This document shows, piece by piece, positions 23,278 through 32,766 of a DNA stretch of 64,000 nt; positions within the stretch are counted from its first letter, which is position 1, and every line of letters begins with the position of its first letter. The translations under genes and the position numbers were made by a program. The notes beneath the pieces were generated by a model. The model was not told the DNA's origin, ran no database searches, and saw nothing but the letters and a program-made list of their open reading frames with translations. Origin of the DNA: Trebonia kvetii (GTDB taxonomy: Bacteria; Actinomycetota; Actinomycetes; Streptosporangiales; Streptosporangiaceae); NCBI RefSeq assembly GCF_007827045.1, contig NZ_RPFW01000011.1, forward strand, positions 62,001 through 126,000, given 5' to 3'.

Positions 23278-25416
23278 TCAGGAGGCAGACCCGGTAGCCG
23301 TCTCGATGATCCACGCGAGCACGAGCGCCTCCTCCTGCCAGGCGTCGTACCGTCCGCTTCGCCCGCCGTGCCCCGCCTCCATCTCGGTCTTCAGCAGGAA
23401 CGGACCGCCGGAGGCGGCGGAACGCAGTCGCGCCACCCACTTGGCCGGCTCGTGGTACAGCACCCGCGTGTCGTTGAGCGAGGTGAGCGCGAAGATCGCC
23501 GGGTAGGCCACCGGGCGCACGTTCTCATACGGCGTGTAGGACTTCATGTACGCGTACACGGCGGGGTCGTGCAGCGGGTCGCCCCACTCCTCCCACTCCG
23601 TCACGGTGAGCGGCAGCGTCGGGTCGAGTATCGAGTTGAGCGCGTCCACGAACGGCACCTGCGCGACGATTCCGGCGAACGCGGACGGCGCCAGGTTGAC
23701 CACCGCGCCCATCAGCAGCCCGCCCGCGGAACCGCCGCGCGCCACCAGCCGGGAGGCGGACGTCCAGCCGGCCGCGACGACGTGCGCGGCGCAGGCCACG
23801 AAGTCGGTGAAGGTGTTCTTCTTCTCCAGCATCTTGCCGTGGTCGTACCACGGCCGCCCCATCTCGCCGCCGCCGCGGATGTGCGCGATCGCGTACACGA
23901 ACCCGCGGTCGAGCAGCGAAAGCCGGGTGATGGAGAAACCGGGGTCGATCGAGTGCTCGTAGCTCCCGTACCCATACAGCAGGCAGGGCGCGGAGCCGTC
24001 ACGCGGCGTCCCCTTCTTGCAGACGATCGAGATCGGCACCAGCGTGCCGTCGGGTGCCGCTGCCCACTCACGGAACTGCTCGTAGTCGTCGGCGGAGTAC
24101 GCGACCCCGGCCGGGGAGGGCAGTACCGGCTGCTGCTTGAGCTGGGTCAGCGAGCCGTCCGCGATGTCGTAGTCGTACACCGTCGACGGGGTGACCATCG
24201 AGTTGTAGCCGATGCGGAACCGGGTCTGCGAGTACTCGGGGTTGGAACCGAGGCCGACCGTGTACAGCGGCTCGGGGAAGGTGATCGGCTTCTCCTCGCC
24301 AGCCCCGGAGGGCGGGAGCACGGAAAGGCCCGTCATCCCGTCGCGCCGGTAGTACAGCATCAGGCAGGATTCGAACGCGTCCACGGAAAGCAGCCGAGTG
24401 TCGGCCCGGTGCGCGATGACCGGCGTCCACACCGCGGTGTCGCCGGCGCCCGGCAACGGCGCCGAGGCCAGCTCGAAGTTTTCCGCGCCGTCGTTGTGCA
24501 GGATCAGCAGCCGGTCGCTCGCGACCTCGACCTCGTACTCCACGCCGAACCGGCGCGGCGCGACGACGGAGAACTCGCCGGCCGGGTTGGCCGCGTCGAG
24601 TAGCCACACCTCGCTGGTCAGCTTCGAGGCGGTGCCGATCACCAGCCACTTGTCGTCGCGCGAGGTGCCGACGCCGAGCCAGAACTTCTCGTCGCTCTCC
24701 TCGAACACCACCACGTCGTCCGACGTCGGCGTGCCGATGACGTGCCGCCACACCCGGTAGGGCCGCCACGCCTCGTCGACCGTGGTGTAGAACAGCGCGG
24801 ACCCGTCAAGCGACCAGGCGCAGCCGTAGTGCGTGTCAGGCACCTCGTCCGGGAGCACCTCGCCGGTGACGAGGTCCTTGATCCGCAGCGTGTACCGCTC
24901 GTCGCCGGCGAAGTCGGTGGAGTAGGCGAGCCGCTTGTCGTCCGGTGAGACGGCGAACGCGCCAAGCGAGAAGAACGCCTTGCCCTCGGCCAGTTCGTTG
25001 CCGTCGAGCAGCACTTCCTCGCCGTCAAGCGGCTTTCCGTCCTCCGGCATCGGCGGGGTGACCTCGCCGTCGTGCACCCGGCGGCGGCAGCTGATCGCGT
25101 ACTGCTGCCCCTCCACGGTGCGCGAGTACCGCCACCAGTTCCCCTTGCGCACCGGGACAGACAGGTCGGTCTCCTGCGTCCGCGCCTTGATCTCGTCGAA
25201 AACGTCGGAACGCAGGCCCGCCAGCCCGCCGGTCAGCGAGTCCGTGTACCGGTTCTCCGCCTCCAGGTAGGCGATGACCTCGGGATCCTTCGGATCGGTC
25301 AGCCAAGCATACGGATCGGTGACCGTGTCACCATGATGCGTGCGCTCGGTCGGAACCTGCTTGGCGATCGGGGGAGTCGGCACGGACGAGGTCTCAGGCG
25401 ACGGCACGGTGCTCAT
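23278..25416 (-). CDS. ptrB: S9 family peptidase, oligopeptidase B
   Basis: Cytoplasmic serine oligopeptidase cleaving short peptides after basic residues, 712 aa, the usual PtrB length. The N-terminal DPYAWLTDPKDPEV and beta-propeller (about residues 75-420) are followed by the alpha/beta-hydrolase domain with the nucleophile in RGGSAGGLLMG, Asp in SLNDTRVLYHEP and His in AGHGGRSGRYDAWQ, so the triad is complete. The ATG at 25416 (MSTVPSPE) is chosen; the frame upstream to 25494 reads through a lower-GC intergenic stretch. No signal peptide. Ends 11 bp from the SRPBCC gene. Confidence 0.92.
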   Translation of the reverse strand: MSTVPSPETSSVPTPPIAKQVPTERTHHGDTVTDPYAWLTDPKDPEVIAYLEAENRYTDSLTGGLAGLRSDVFDEIKARTQETDLSVPVRKGNWWRYSRTVEGQQYAISCRRRVHDGEVTPPMPEDGKPLDGEEVLLDGNELAEGKAFFSLGAFAVSPDDKRLAYSTDFAGDERYTLRIKDLVTGEVLPDEVPDTHYGCAWSLDGSALFYTTVDEAWRPYRVWRHVIGTPTSDDVVVFEESDEKFWLGVGTSRDDKWLVIGTASKLTSEVWLLDAANPAGEFSVVAPRRFGVEYEVEVASDRLLILHNDGAENFELASAPLPGAGDTAVWTPVIAHRADTRLLSVDAFESCLMLYYRRDGMTGLSVLPPSGAGEEKPITFPEPLYTVGLGSNPEYSQTRFRIGYNSMVTPSTVYDYDIADGSLTQLKQQPVLPSPAGVAYSADDYEQFREWAAAPDGTLVPISIVCKKGTPRDGSAPCLLYGYGSYEHSIDPGFSITRLSLLDRGFVYAIAHIRGGGEMGRPWYDHGKMLEKKNTFTDFVACAAHVVAAGWTSASRLVARGGSAGGLLMGAVVNLAPSAFAGIVAQVPFVDALNSILDPTLPLTVTEWEEWGDPLHDPAVYAYMKSYTPYENVRPVAYPAIFALTSLNDTRVLYHEPAKWVARLRSAASGGPFLLKTEMEAGHGGRSGRYDAWQEEALVLAWIIETATGSAS

Positions 25417-25527
25417 GACCGCAAAGTCTAACCCCGGGTAAAAATCAAATTCAGCACGAGGAACGGGTGCGCCGTTACCCCGGCACCCCCGCAATCACTA
25501 ACCGCCCGGGTCGTCCGGGCGACCGGC

Positions 25528-26406
25528 TTACACGAACGACACGGGCGCCTCGGGCGGGCCGCCGGACACGATCTCCTGGCCGCGGCGCAGCACCGGCTCG
25601 TGCCTGTTGTCCGAGGTGAGGATGTAGAAGCGGCGCGACCTGATCCCGTCCACGACCAGGCCGGCGACGTCCGCGGGGGAGGCGCCGAGCAGGGAGAGCT
25701 GGTCGAACCGCTCCGCCGACGCCCGCTCGGCCTCATCCCTGACCGCGGGCGGCCCGGCCCACGACGGCCGGTTCCGCGCCGAGGTGCCGAAGTTGGTCCG
25801 CACAGCGCCCGGGCACAGCACGGAGACGCCGACATGGCTGACGCCGAGTGATCTGAGGTTGAAGTGCAGCGTCTCGGTCAGCGCGGTGACCGCGTGCTTG
25901 GACACCCCGTACGGGCCGAGCGTGCCGGCGAACACGCCGAAGATCGACGAGGTGTTCAGCAGGTGCCCGGTGTCCTGCTCGAGCAGCACCGGCATGAAGG
26001 CCCTCACGCCGTTCATCACGCCCTCCAGGTTCACCCCGAGCACCCAGTCCCACTCGGCAGGCGGGCACTCCCACAGCGGTCCGTGCGGGCCGCCGACACC
26101 GGCGTTGTTGCACACCACGTGCACCGCGCCGTACGCCGACAGGGCCGCGTCGCGCAGCGCGCCGACGGCGGCGCGGTCCGCCACGTCGGTCACCACGGGG
26201 AGCACGGAGGCACCGTTCGCGGCGACCCGCTCGGCGGCCTTCGACAAGGCGGGCTCCTCCACGTCGGCCAGCACGACCCGCATGCCCTCGGCGGCGAACC
26301 GTTCGGCAAGGCCAAGCCCGATGCCGCTCGCGGCCCCGGTGACGACGGCGACCCGGCCGGGCGCGACGGGATCGGGGACGGGCGGTGTGATGTCGTTGCG
26401 ACTCAT
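25528..26406 (-). CDS. SDR-family NAD(P)-dependent oxidoreductase
   Basis: Classical short-chain dehydrogenase of 292 aa with cofactor motif VVTGAASGIGLGLAE (about residues 21-35), acidic LADVEEP after beta-2 (suggesting NAD preference), NNAGVGG, a Ser in NTSSIFG and YGVSKHA (catalytic Tyr/Lys). The substrate cannot be inferred. The ATG at 26406 follows cgaggg. Same strand as the oligopeptidase (about 110 bp upstream of it) and downstream of the mannosyltransferase, with no clear functional link. Confidence 0.88.
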   Translation of the reverse strand: MSRNDITPPVPDPVAPGRVAVVTGAASGIGLGLAERFAAEGMRVVLADVEEPALSKAAERVAANGASVLPVVTDVADRAAVGALRDAALSAYGAVHVVCNNAGVGGPHGPLWECPPAEWDWVLGVNLEGVMNGVRAFMPVLLEQDTGHLLNTSSIFGVFAGTLGPYGVSKHAVTALTETLHFNLRSLGVSHVGVSVLCPGAVRTNFGTSARNRPSWAGPPAVRDEAERASAERFDQLSLLGASPADVAGLVVDGIRSRRFYILTSDNRHEPVLRRGQEIVSGGPPEAPVSFV

Positions 26407-26442
26407 GCCCTCGGAGATAGCCGCCGCAAATGCGTGGAAAAC

Positions 26443-28095
26443 CTACGGGGTCGGGCCTATCCGCTCGTTAGTGAGATGGCCACCATTGAAGTGCAGCAGT
26501 CCTAGTGCCAGGGTCGCCATCGTCAGCCAGCGGGTGAGCGAGTTGCGGGGCAGCAGTGCCAGGGCCACCCAGGCGATGGCGGAATACCAGGGCAGCGACC
26601 AGGGCGCGACCACGATCCACGCGAACGTTAGCGCGCAGGTCGCGGCGAGGACGGTCGGCACGTCGGGGGAGAGCCTGTTGTACAGGTACCAGGCGAGCAG
26701 CAGCATCAGCGGCGGCCAGATGATGCCGAACGCGCTCGTCACGGTTGCCTCGGCGCCATTGCCGAAGAAATGCTGCACCATCACCTGGACGAGCCGCCAC
26801 AGCGTCGGCGAGATGACCATGGTGGAGGCCTTGCGCAGCGGCTCGAGCGCCGACAGGCCGTAGCTGAAGAAGTACAGGCTGAACGCGGTCAGCGCGGCCA
26901 CCGCGCCGGTCCTGGCCAGCCGTGCCCAGGCCCGGTCGTGGATGATCGGGATCGCGACGGCGAGCGCGACGAACGCGGCGTTCACTTTGATGCCGAGGGC
27001 CAGGCCGACGAACAGGCCAACGATGAAGTCCTGGGCCAGCCTGTTCCTGGCGCCCGCGAGCACGGCGCGCTGCCACCCCGGATGAGACCTCAGGGGGTCG
27101 GCGGCCGCCCACTCGGTCCCGACTTGCCCAGGCGTCCGCAGGGGCGCCTCCCCGGACCGGGCCACCACGACCGCCGCGATGGCGAACAGCGCGAGGAACG
27201 CGTCCAGGTGGCCGCCCATCACCAGTTCGACGATGAGCAGCGGGTTGGCCACCCACAGGAGGGCCGCGCGCACCGGGTTCTCAGCGGTGCGCAGCAGCAC
27301 GTAGCCGGTGGCGAGGAACGCGGCGCCGACCATCATCATCAGCACCCAGATGGTGAGCCACGGCTTGTCGCCGCCGATCCACGCCGCGAGCAGGTGCGTC
27401 CAGGTGGCCACGGGACCGTAGACCGAGGCAGTGCCCTGCCACTGCCGGCTGACCAGCTCCGTATACACGTTGTCCTTGCCGCCGGGCAGCATGGCGGGAG
27501 TGAACGTGTACGGGTTGTAGCCGAGGGCCGCGATCCGTCCGTAGGCGGCGTAGCTCGCCACGTCCGACGACCCGACCGGGGTGATGTTCACCAGCACGGC
27601 TATCCCGCCGGCCGCCGTCCAGAAGACCTTGCGCGGGTTCGGTGACCAGCCCCGGCTGTTGGCCCACAGCATCATCGCCAGGCCCAGGGCGCACAAGGCC
27701 ACCGAGAAGTACATGATGAAGTTGGCCACCAGGTCGGGCAGGTGCGGCGCGCCCAGGTTCCGCGCGACCGTGGTCAGCGGCAGCAGCACCGGCGGCGTGG
27801 CCACGCTCGGCCGGTAGGCGGTGGCGCACAGCCCGACGAAGGCGACGCCGCACAGCCCGAGAACGCTGAGAATGACCGCGGGCAGCGGGCGGGCAAGCCG
27901 GCTGTGCGAGAGCACCCGGATGATCCTGCCCATGAACTCTTCGACGCGGCCGCCGGTGATCGGCGGTTCCGCGAGCTTGGGCTCACCGACGTCGGTGACG
28001 GGCGCGCTAGCGGTGGTCACCACGGGGGCAGTCATGTCGTCGGAGGGCCCCTCGCCCGCGCTGTCGCGCTGCGGCGGGTCCACCAACACGGCCAT
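26443..28095 (-). CDS. MptB-like polyprenol-phosphomannose-dependent alpha-1,6-mannosyltransferase
   Basis: GT-C membrane glycosyltransferase, 550 aa with about 13 helices after a 60-residue polar N-terminus. Family cues include DVASYAAYGRIAALGYNPYT (catalytic first extracytoplasmic loop with the Asp), SVYGPVATWTHLLAAW and a C-terminal PWSLPWYSAI. It uses polyprenyl-phosphate-mannose, which the enzyme at 2483-3241 would provide, to build lipomannan or other mannans on the outer membrane face. The ATG at 28095 has gggaggaat 6 nt upstream. A hairpin (28170-28188) stands in its upstream region. Confidence 0.85.
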   Translation of the reverse strand: MAVLVDPPQRDSAGEGPSDDMTAPVVTTASAPVTDVGEPKLAEPPITGGRVEEFMGRIIRVLSHSRLARPLPAVILSVLGLCGVAFVGLCATAYRPSVATPPVLLPLTTVARNLGAPHLPDLVANFIMYFSVALCALGLAMMLWANSRGWSPNPRKVFWTAAGGIAVLVNITPVGSSDVASYAAYGRIAALGYNPYTFTPAMLPGGKDNVYTELVSRQWQGTASVYGPVATWTHLLAAWIGGDKPWLTIWVLMMMVGAAFLATGYVLLRTAENPVRAALLWVANPLLIVELVMGGHLDAFLALFAIAAVVVARSGEAPLRTPGQVGTEWAAADPLRSHPGWQRAVLAGARNRLAQDFIVGLFVGLALGIKVNAAFVALAVAIPIIHDRAWARLARTGAVAALTAFSLYFFSYGLSALEPLRKASTMVISPTLWRLVQVMVQHFFGNGAEATVTSAFGIIWPPLMLLLAWYLYNRLSPDVPTVLAATCALTFAWIVVAPWSLPWYSAIAWVALALLPRNSLTRWLTMATLALGLLHFNGGHLTNERIGPTP

Positions 28096-28444
28096 TCGAT
28101 ATTCCTCCCGTGCGGATCGCCGCCCGCTATGCGGACGCTACGGACCTCCTGCTTCCACGCACCCAAGACATCGCTGATCTTCAGCGATATTACTCGGTGA
28201 TCTTGTCCCGAATCTTCCCGTCGGCTGCCTGGCTAATCCGCTTTTGCCGCGGCGGGGCCACCAAGGCCCTGGGGCGCCGCCGTTACGCGTAACCGGGTCG
28301 CGCCCCTCATGTGATCACCTTCACAAACCTGAGAACCACGCTACACCGGGCCGGGCCCGTACCTGGCGAAAGAAACCTGGGAAAAAGCTCAGAAAATGGA
28401 ATGGCGGCCGCTGAGGGGCCGCGCAGCGCCGGGGAGCGGGCACA
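28096..28444. other. 349-bp divergent intergenic region
   Basis: Holds the control regions of the mptB-like gene (minus) and the GtrA gene (plus). Seen: a perfect 8-bp hairpin or operator, atcgctga-tct-tcagcgat (28170-28188), and an A-rich stretch with near-repeats acctggcgaaag/acctgggaaaaa around 28358-28386 before the gtrA start. A 60-codon plus-strand frame at 28110-28292 is not convincing. Confidence 0.5.
28170..28188. promoter_or_regulatory. Dyad symmetry upstream of mptB-like gene
   Basis: atcgctga (28170-28177) and tcagcgat (28181-28188) with loop tct, 75 bp before the mannosyltransferase start codon. It could be an operator or a leader hairpin. Confidence 0.35.
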
Positions 28445-28996
28445 ATGGATAGCGTGGCATACCGGGAGCGATTCGCCGCCGTCGTAACGGCGATCACCAG
28501 GCGGCTCCCGTTCGGCTTGTCCGAGGTGGTGGCGCCGAGTCTTGTCGGCTACCTGCTGATCAACCTCTGCACGTTCTTCGTCGACCTCGGGCTGCTCGGC
28601 CTGTTCCACGGCACCTTCCGGTGGCCGATCCCGGTCGCCGTCACGCTGTCCTACGGGACCGCCTCCGTGCTCAGCTACCTGCTCAACCGGGTGCTGAACT
28701 TCGGCAGCCACGAAGCGGTCGGCAGGCAGTTTCCGGTCTACGTGGCGGTCAGCGCGAGCAATTACCTGATATTCGTGCTCGGCCTCACCGACCTGCTGTC
28801 GGTCCTCGGCGTGTACTACGAGTTCTCCCGGATTATCGCGGCGTGCTGCGAGGCCGTCTACCTCTACTGCATGATGCGCTGGGTGGTGTTCCGCGATGTT
28901 CGGGACCAGCCCGCGGAGGTGCCGTCCGAGGTGTTCGGGCCATTGGGGCCCGCCGCTACCGAGGATCCGACCCCGACGGCAGCGCCGGAGCGCTGA
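28445..28996 (+). CDS. GtrA family membrane protein
   Basis: 183 aa with four helices in the GtrA arrangement: LINLCTFFVDLGLLG, TLSYGTASVLSYLLNRVLNF (the signature turn between helices 2 and 3), YLIFVLGLTDLLSV, and a last helix ending MMRWVVFRD, then a polar tail. GtrA-like proteins move or assist polyprenol-linked sugars across the membrane, which fits the neighbouring polyprenol-mannose enzymes. The ATG at 28445 follows ggggagcgggcaca. The 3' end overlaps the convergent serine hydrolase gene by 41 nt. Confidence 0.87.
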   Translation: MDSVAYRERFAAVVTAITRRLPFGLSEVVAPSLVGYLLINLCTFFVDLGLLGLFHGTFRWPIPVAVTLSYGTASVLSYLLNRVLNFGSHEAVGRQFPVYVAVSASNYLIFVLGLTDLLSVLGVYYEFSRIIAACCEAVYLYCMMRWVVFRDVRDQPAEVPSEVFGPLGPAATEDPTPTAAPER

Positions 28997-30017
28997 CCGC
29001 GTTCAGGTCCTTGTGCACCAGCCGGGCCACCCGCTCGATCGTGTTGATGCCGTACTGCTCCGACGGGTTGTCGTCGGTCAGCACGGCTATCAGGTAGTCC
29101 TTGTCCTTGCCGGTGAACACGCCGATGCTGTTGATGTGCCAGCCCGTACCGTCAGGCAGCCAGCCGTTTTTCACGTGCACGCTGATCTTCGCGGGTGCCC
29201 CGGCCGGGGTGCCCCAGCGCTGCCCGGGTATGACCTTCGCCATCAGCCCGAGTTCGTAGGAGCGGGACGAGGCGGTCAGCACCGAGTTCGGCATGGCGAG
29301 CAGCTCGAGCAGCAGCATCTCGTCGTGCGCGGTGACCTGGGTGAGCCCCCAGTACCCGTCCTGGCCCAGCTGAGTCTGGTGCATCTTCGCCAGGTCGAGG
29401 AAGTGCTGCAGCCGCCTCATGCCCACCTCGTCCCACAGCGCCGTCGCGGCATCGTTGTCGGACTGGGTGATCATCAGCCGCGCCTTCTCCTTCTCCGCCG
29501 TGGAAAGCGGCCGCCCGGTCTCCTGGTGCCAGCGCAGCAGGGCGCCAAGGATGATCGCCTTGACGATGCTCGCCGAGTCGAAGTGACGGCCGCTGTCGAT
29601 GTAGCAGGAGACCTTGGTGACCGTGTCGTAGACGGTCACCGCGTGGTGCCCGGCTCGCCCGCGCAGCGCGTCCTGGATGCCGGCGGACAGCGCGGCGGCG
29701 AGCGCCCTGCGGGCGGGAGGCACGGTGCAGATTCCCTCGCGCACCCGCCGGTCGGGTGAGACGGCTCCTGTCGCGGCCATGACGGCGGCCGCCGTCGTCG
29801 TCCCCACCGAGACCGCGTCGGCGGCTGCCGCCTTCGGCTGTCCCGTGGTCTCCGCCCTGCCTGCCGAAGTTCTGCCGCCGCGGACCGACGGCGACGATGC
29901 CGCCCGCGCCGTTCGGACGGCCGGCGTGGTCGCCGAGGCCACCGTCACCCCGGCACTTGCCGCCATGAGCCCCGCCGTCAGCGCGGCGGAGCCTGCCAAG
30001 AGCGCCCGCATCACCAT
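28956..30017 (-). CDS. Serine hydrolase, class A beta-lactamase fold
   Basis: 353-aa exported protein of the beta-lactamase2 family. The signal peptide is residues 1-30 (MVMRALLAGSAALTAGLMAA), followed by a Thr/Ala-rich linker to about residue 95. The catalytic motifs are SASIVK (SxxK), SDND (SxN) and KNGW (KxG), but there is no clear ExxLN omega-loop motif, so a D,D-peptidase-like or cell-wall role is as likely as true beta-lactamase activity. The ATG at 30017 was chosen for its signal peptide; the frame continues to 30155 but would overlap the divergent amidohydrolase start. Only 36 bp separate the two divergent starts. Confidence 0.82.
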   Translation of the reverse strand: MVMRALLAGSAALTAGLMAASAGVTVASATTPAVRTARAASSPSVRGGRTSAGRAETTGQPKAAAADAVSVGTTTAAAVMAATGAVSPDRRVREGICTVPPARRALAAALSAGIQDALRGRAGHHAVTVYDTVTKVSCYIDSGRHFDSASIVKAIILGALLRWHQETGRPLSTAEKEKARLMITQSDNDAATALWDEVGMRRLQHFLDLAKMHQTQLGQDGYWGLTQVTAHDEMLLLELLAMPNSVLTASSRSYELGLMAKVIPGQRWGTPAGAPAKISVHVKNGWLPDGTGWHINSIGVFTGKDKDYLIAVLTDDNPSEQYGINTIERVARLVHKDLNAVSAPALPSGSDPR

Positions 30018-30053
30018 GGTCCATCCGCTCCGTTTCTGGAATGCTGGGCGTCC

Positions 30054-31403
30054 ATGACATCCACAGCATCCATGTCTCGCGTTAATCTGCTGATTCGCGG
30101 CGGTTACGTCCTGACAATGGATGCCGCGGGAGACATCCCCGGCGGGGATGTCCACATTCGGGACGGCGTCATCCAGGCAATCGGCATAAACCTAGACGCT
30201 CCTGACGCGCAGCCGGTTGAAGCCTCGGGGAAAATAGTTGCTCCGGGTCTGGTCGATACCCACTGGCACCTCTGGAACGCCCTGCTGCGCGGGATGTCCG
30301 ACGGCCTGCCGTCGGCCGACGGCCCCGACCGAAGCGGCTATTTCACGGCCTGCGCCGGTCTCGGCCGGCATTTCCTGCCCGATGACACTTATGCGGGAAC
30401 GCGCCTTGCCGCGGCCGAGGCGATCGACGCGGGTATCACCACCGTGCACGACTGGGCACATAACGTCAGGGGCAGGGAATGGGCCGAAGCCGGCCTGCGC
30501 GCGCTAGCCGAATCGGGATTGCGCGCGCGTTTCTCCTACGGTTACCGGGCAGGCCATCCCAATGACCGGCTTATGGACCTGGATGACCTGGCGGAATTCG
30601 CGTCCCGGTGGCACGCCTATAGCACGGACGGCCGCATTCACCTGGGCGTGGCCTGGCGGGGGACCGGCGGTTCCAACCCGGCGATGCGGGTGCCGCGGCG
30701 GCTGTACGAGACAGAGATCATGGCGGCGCGCGATCTCGGCCTCCCGGTCTCGGTGCACGCGTGCGGTCCCGCCGCGGCGGCCGGCCAGGTCCGCACCTAC
30801 GCCGAATGCGGGCTGCTCGGCCCGGACCTCCAGCTGGTGCACCTGAACAACGCCTCCGCGGCGGAGATCGCCCTCGCCGCGCAGGCGCGCGCCCCGGTGT
30901 CCGTGTCGCCGTGGACCGAGCTGCAGATCGGCTACGGCCAGCCGGTCACCGGCGAGCTGCTCGCCGCCGGGCTGACGGTCGGGCTGTCCGTCGACACCAC
31001 GATGCTGTCGGGCAACGCCGACATGTTCGCGATCATGAAGGCGGTCCATGCCTGCGCCAATGGTCAGGCGCGGCACGAGTTCGCGCTCCGCGCCCGCGAC
31101 GTGCTGCGGCTCGCCACCATCGACGGGGCCCGCAGCCTGGGCCTCGGCGCGGTCACCGGCTCCCTCGCGGTCGGCAAGCGCGCCGACCTGATCGTCGTCT
31201 CCGCCGACGCGCCGAACCTGGGCGTGCTCACCGATCCGGCGCGGCTGCTCGTCACCGCGGCAAGCCCGAGGGACGTGGAACTAGTCATCGCCGACGGCCA
31301 GATACTCAAGCGAGACGGGCGGGTCACCGCCCTCGACGTCCCCGCCGTGACCCGTGCCGCCCGCATGGCCCTGGACGGGGTCGTGGCGCGAGCCGCCGGC
31401 TGA
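30054..31403 (+). CDS. Amidohydrolase family protein (chlorohydrolase/cytosine deaminase-like)
   Basis: 449-aa metal-dependent amidohydrolase of the AtzA/TrzN/SsnA-like group: LLIRGGYVLTMD at the N-terminal sandwich, PGLVDTHWHLWNA (HxH metal site), VSVHACG (metal His), VHLNNAS (second metal His region), and LSVDTTMLSGNADMF where the metal Asp (SVDT) sits; C-terminal VGKRADLIVV. Deaminases or dechlorinases of ring compounds are typical; the substrate is unknown. ATG 30054 or 30072. The first about 600 bp use more A/T-ending codons (for example ggcataaac, gaatcggga) than the rest, giving a mosaic look. Confidence 0.85.
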   Translation: MTSTASMSRVNLLIRGGYVLTMDAAGDIPGGDVHIRDGVIQAIGINLDAPDAQPVEASGKIVAPGLVDTHWHLWNALLRGMSDGLPSADGPDRSGYFTACAGLGRHFLPDDTYAGTRLAAAEAIDAGITTVHDWAHNVRGREWAEAGLRALAESGLRARFSYGYRAGHPNDRLMDLDDLAEFASRWHAYSTDGRIHLGVAWRGTGGSNPAMRVPRRLYETEIMAARDLGLPVSVHACGPAAAAGQVRTYAECGLLGPDLQLVHLNNASAAEIALAAQARAPVSVSPWTELQIGYGQPVTGELLAAGLTVGLSVDTTMLSGNADMFAIMKAVHACANGQARHEFALRARDVLRLATIDGARSLGLGAVTGSLAVGKRADLIVVSADAPNLGVLTDPARLLVTAASPRDVELVIADGQILKRDGRVTALDVPAVTRAARMALDGVVARAAG

Positions 31404-31598
31404 CCGCTGCCACTGCGCCGTGCAGGGCACACCGGTTACCGTACGTATCCATCTGGGAATCATCTGGCTACTGGCAGCCGCATGATGCCAAATGCTCTGG
31501 ACTGTCATAGCAGGAGAAATAGAGCTGATTGGCCGGATATTTACGGATACGGGACCATAGCATCTAGTCTGATCCCGGCCCCTACGCGATGGAGTGTT

Positions 31599-32639
31599 AT
31601 GCGCCGCCTGGCAGCACGGTTGGTGATCGCGGGACTGGCCTTTGCCATCGCGGGGACGGCCGCCGGCTGCTCCGCGACACCAGGCCTCGCCTACGCGAAG
31701 GGCGTGACCAGCAGCCGCACCGCCTCGCCGGCTTCGGCTGGTTCATCGGGCTCGTCCGCCTCGTCACTGGCCAGCCCGACGGTCGGGGCCGTCAACGCGA
31801 CGGTGCCCGCCGCCGAGCAGAGCAAGACTGCTCCCGCCGGGCCGTCGATCACGGTCGTCGGCGCGCCGAAGGCTGTCAAGGCGAAGGCCGGCATCCTCGT
31901 CGACGCCACCACCGGCCAGGTGCTGTGGGCAAGGAACGCCACCGAGGTCCGGCCGATCGCCTCCATCACCAAGGTGATGACCGCGCTCGTCGTCATGCAG
32001 GCGAATCAGCCGAACCGCGGGATCGCCGTTCCGAAGGCGGTGAAGAACTACGTGGCCAAGTACGGCGCCAACGCCGTCGGCCTGATCCCCGGCCAGGTCC
32101 TCACCGTCGACGAGCTGATGCACATGATGCTGATCGAGTCGGCCGCGGACGCCGCCTATACCCTGGCCAACGCCTACGGCCCCGGCCTGCCCGCCTTCAT
32201 CGGCAAAATGAACGCCGAGGCGACGCGGCTCGGCCTCACCCACACGCACTTCACCTCACCGGACGGGCTCCCGTACCCGTCGGAGACCTCCACCTATTCC
32301 ACCCCCGCGGAACTGGTCCACCTCGGCGAGGTCGCGATGGAATACCCCGAGTTCCGCGGCATCGTCAAGCTCCGCTACTACACCCTGAAGAAGGGCAAGG
32401 GGCACGGCGCCTACTCGGTCACTTCCTCCAACGAGCTGATCGGCCAGTACCCCGGCGTCGTCGGCATCAAGACCGGCTTCACGGATGCCGCGGGCCACAC
32501 TCTCCTCTTCGAGGCGGTCCGCGACGGCCGCGTCCTCATCGGCGACGTACTTGGCTCGCCCCCCACCGGCGCCGGCGCCGGCGCCCAGGACGCTGCCAAG
32601 GTCCTCACCTGGGCCTTCTCCCTCAAACAAGCCAGCTAG
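31599..32639 (+). CDS. D-alanyl-D-alanine carboxypeptidase, S11 family
   Basis: 346-aa PBP5-type D,D-carboxypeptidase trimming peptidoglycan stem peptides. The N-terminal signal ends in a lipobox-like TAAGC (Cys about 25), then a Ser/Ala linker to about residue 80. Motifs: SITK in RPIASITKVMTALVV (nucleophile), KTG in GIKTGFTDAAGH, and IESAADAAYTLAN at the SxN position, where the usual Asn is Ala. No C-terminal amphipathic anchor. The ATG at 31599 has ggag 5 nt upstream. Single gene after the amidohydrolase, convergent with sepH. Confidence 0.85.
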   Translation: MRRLAARLVIAGLAFAIAGTAAGCSATPGLAYAKGVTSSRTASPASAGSSGSSASSLASPTVGAVNATVPAAEQSKTAPAGPSITVVGAPKAVKAKAGILVDATTGQVLWARNATEVRPIASITKVMTALVVMQANQPNRGIAVPKAVKNYVAKYGANAVGLIPGQVLTVDELMHMMLIESAADAAYTLANAYGPGLPAFIGKMNAEATRLGLTHTHFTSPDGLPYPSETSTYSTPAELVHLGEVAMEYPEFRGIVKLRYYTLKKGKGHGAYSVTSSNELIGQYPGVVGIKTGFTDAAGHTLLFEAVRDGRVLIGDVLGSPPTGAGAGAQDAAKVLTWAFSLKQAS

Positions 32640-32766
32640 CTCGCCGCCAGGCGCCGTCCGTCCCGCGAGGCGGATAATGCGCGCGGCCCCTGCCGCGCCG
32701 CCGACACCTGCTCGCCCACCTCGCGTCCGCCGGCCGGACGGATCCCGTTGCGTCCAGCGGGCGGGT

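Noticed and set aside
23188..24603. 471-codon plus-strand open frame
   Set aside because: Antisense to oligopeptidase B; composition of a shadow frame. The real gene on the other strand has a complete catalytic triad.
28110..28292. 60-codon plus-strand ORF upstream of gtrA
   Set aside because: No ribosome-binding site, contains the control dyad of the divergent gene, and has no recognisable motif.
32640..32766. Terminator between the carboxypeptidase and sepH
   Set aside because: Only short, interrupted complementarity (gcgagg/cctcgc, cgtcc/ggacg); not convincing beside the other hairpins.
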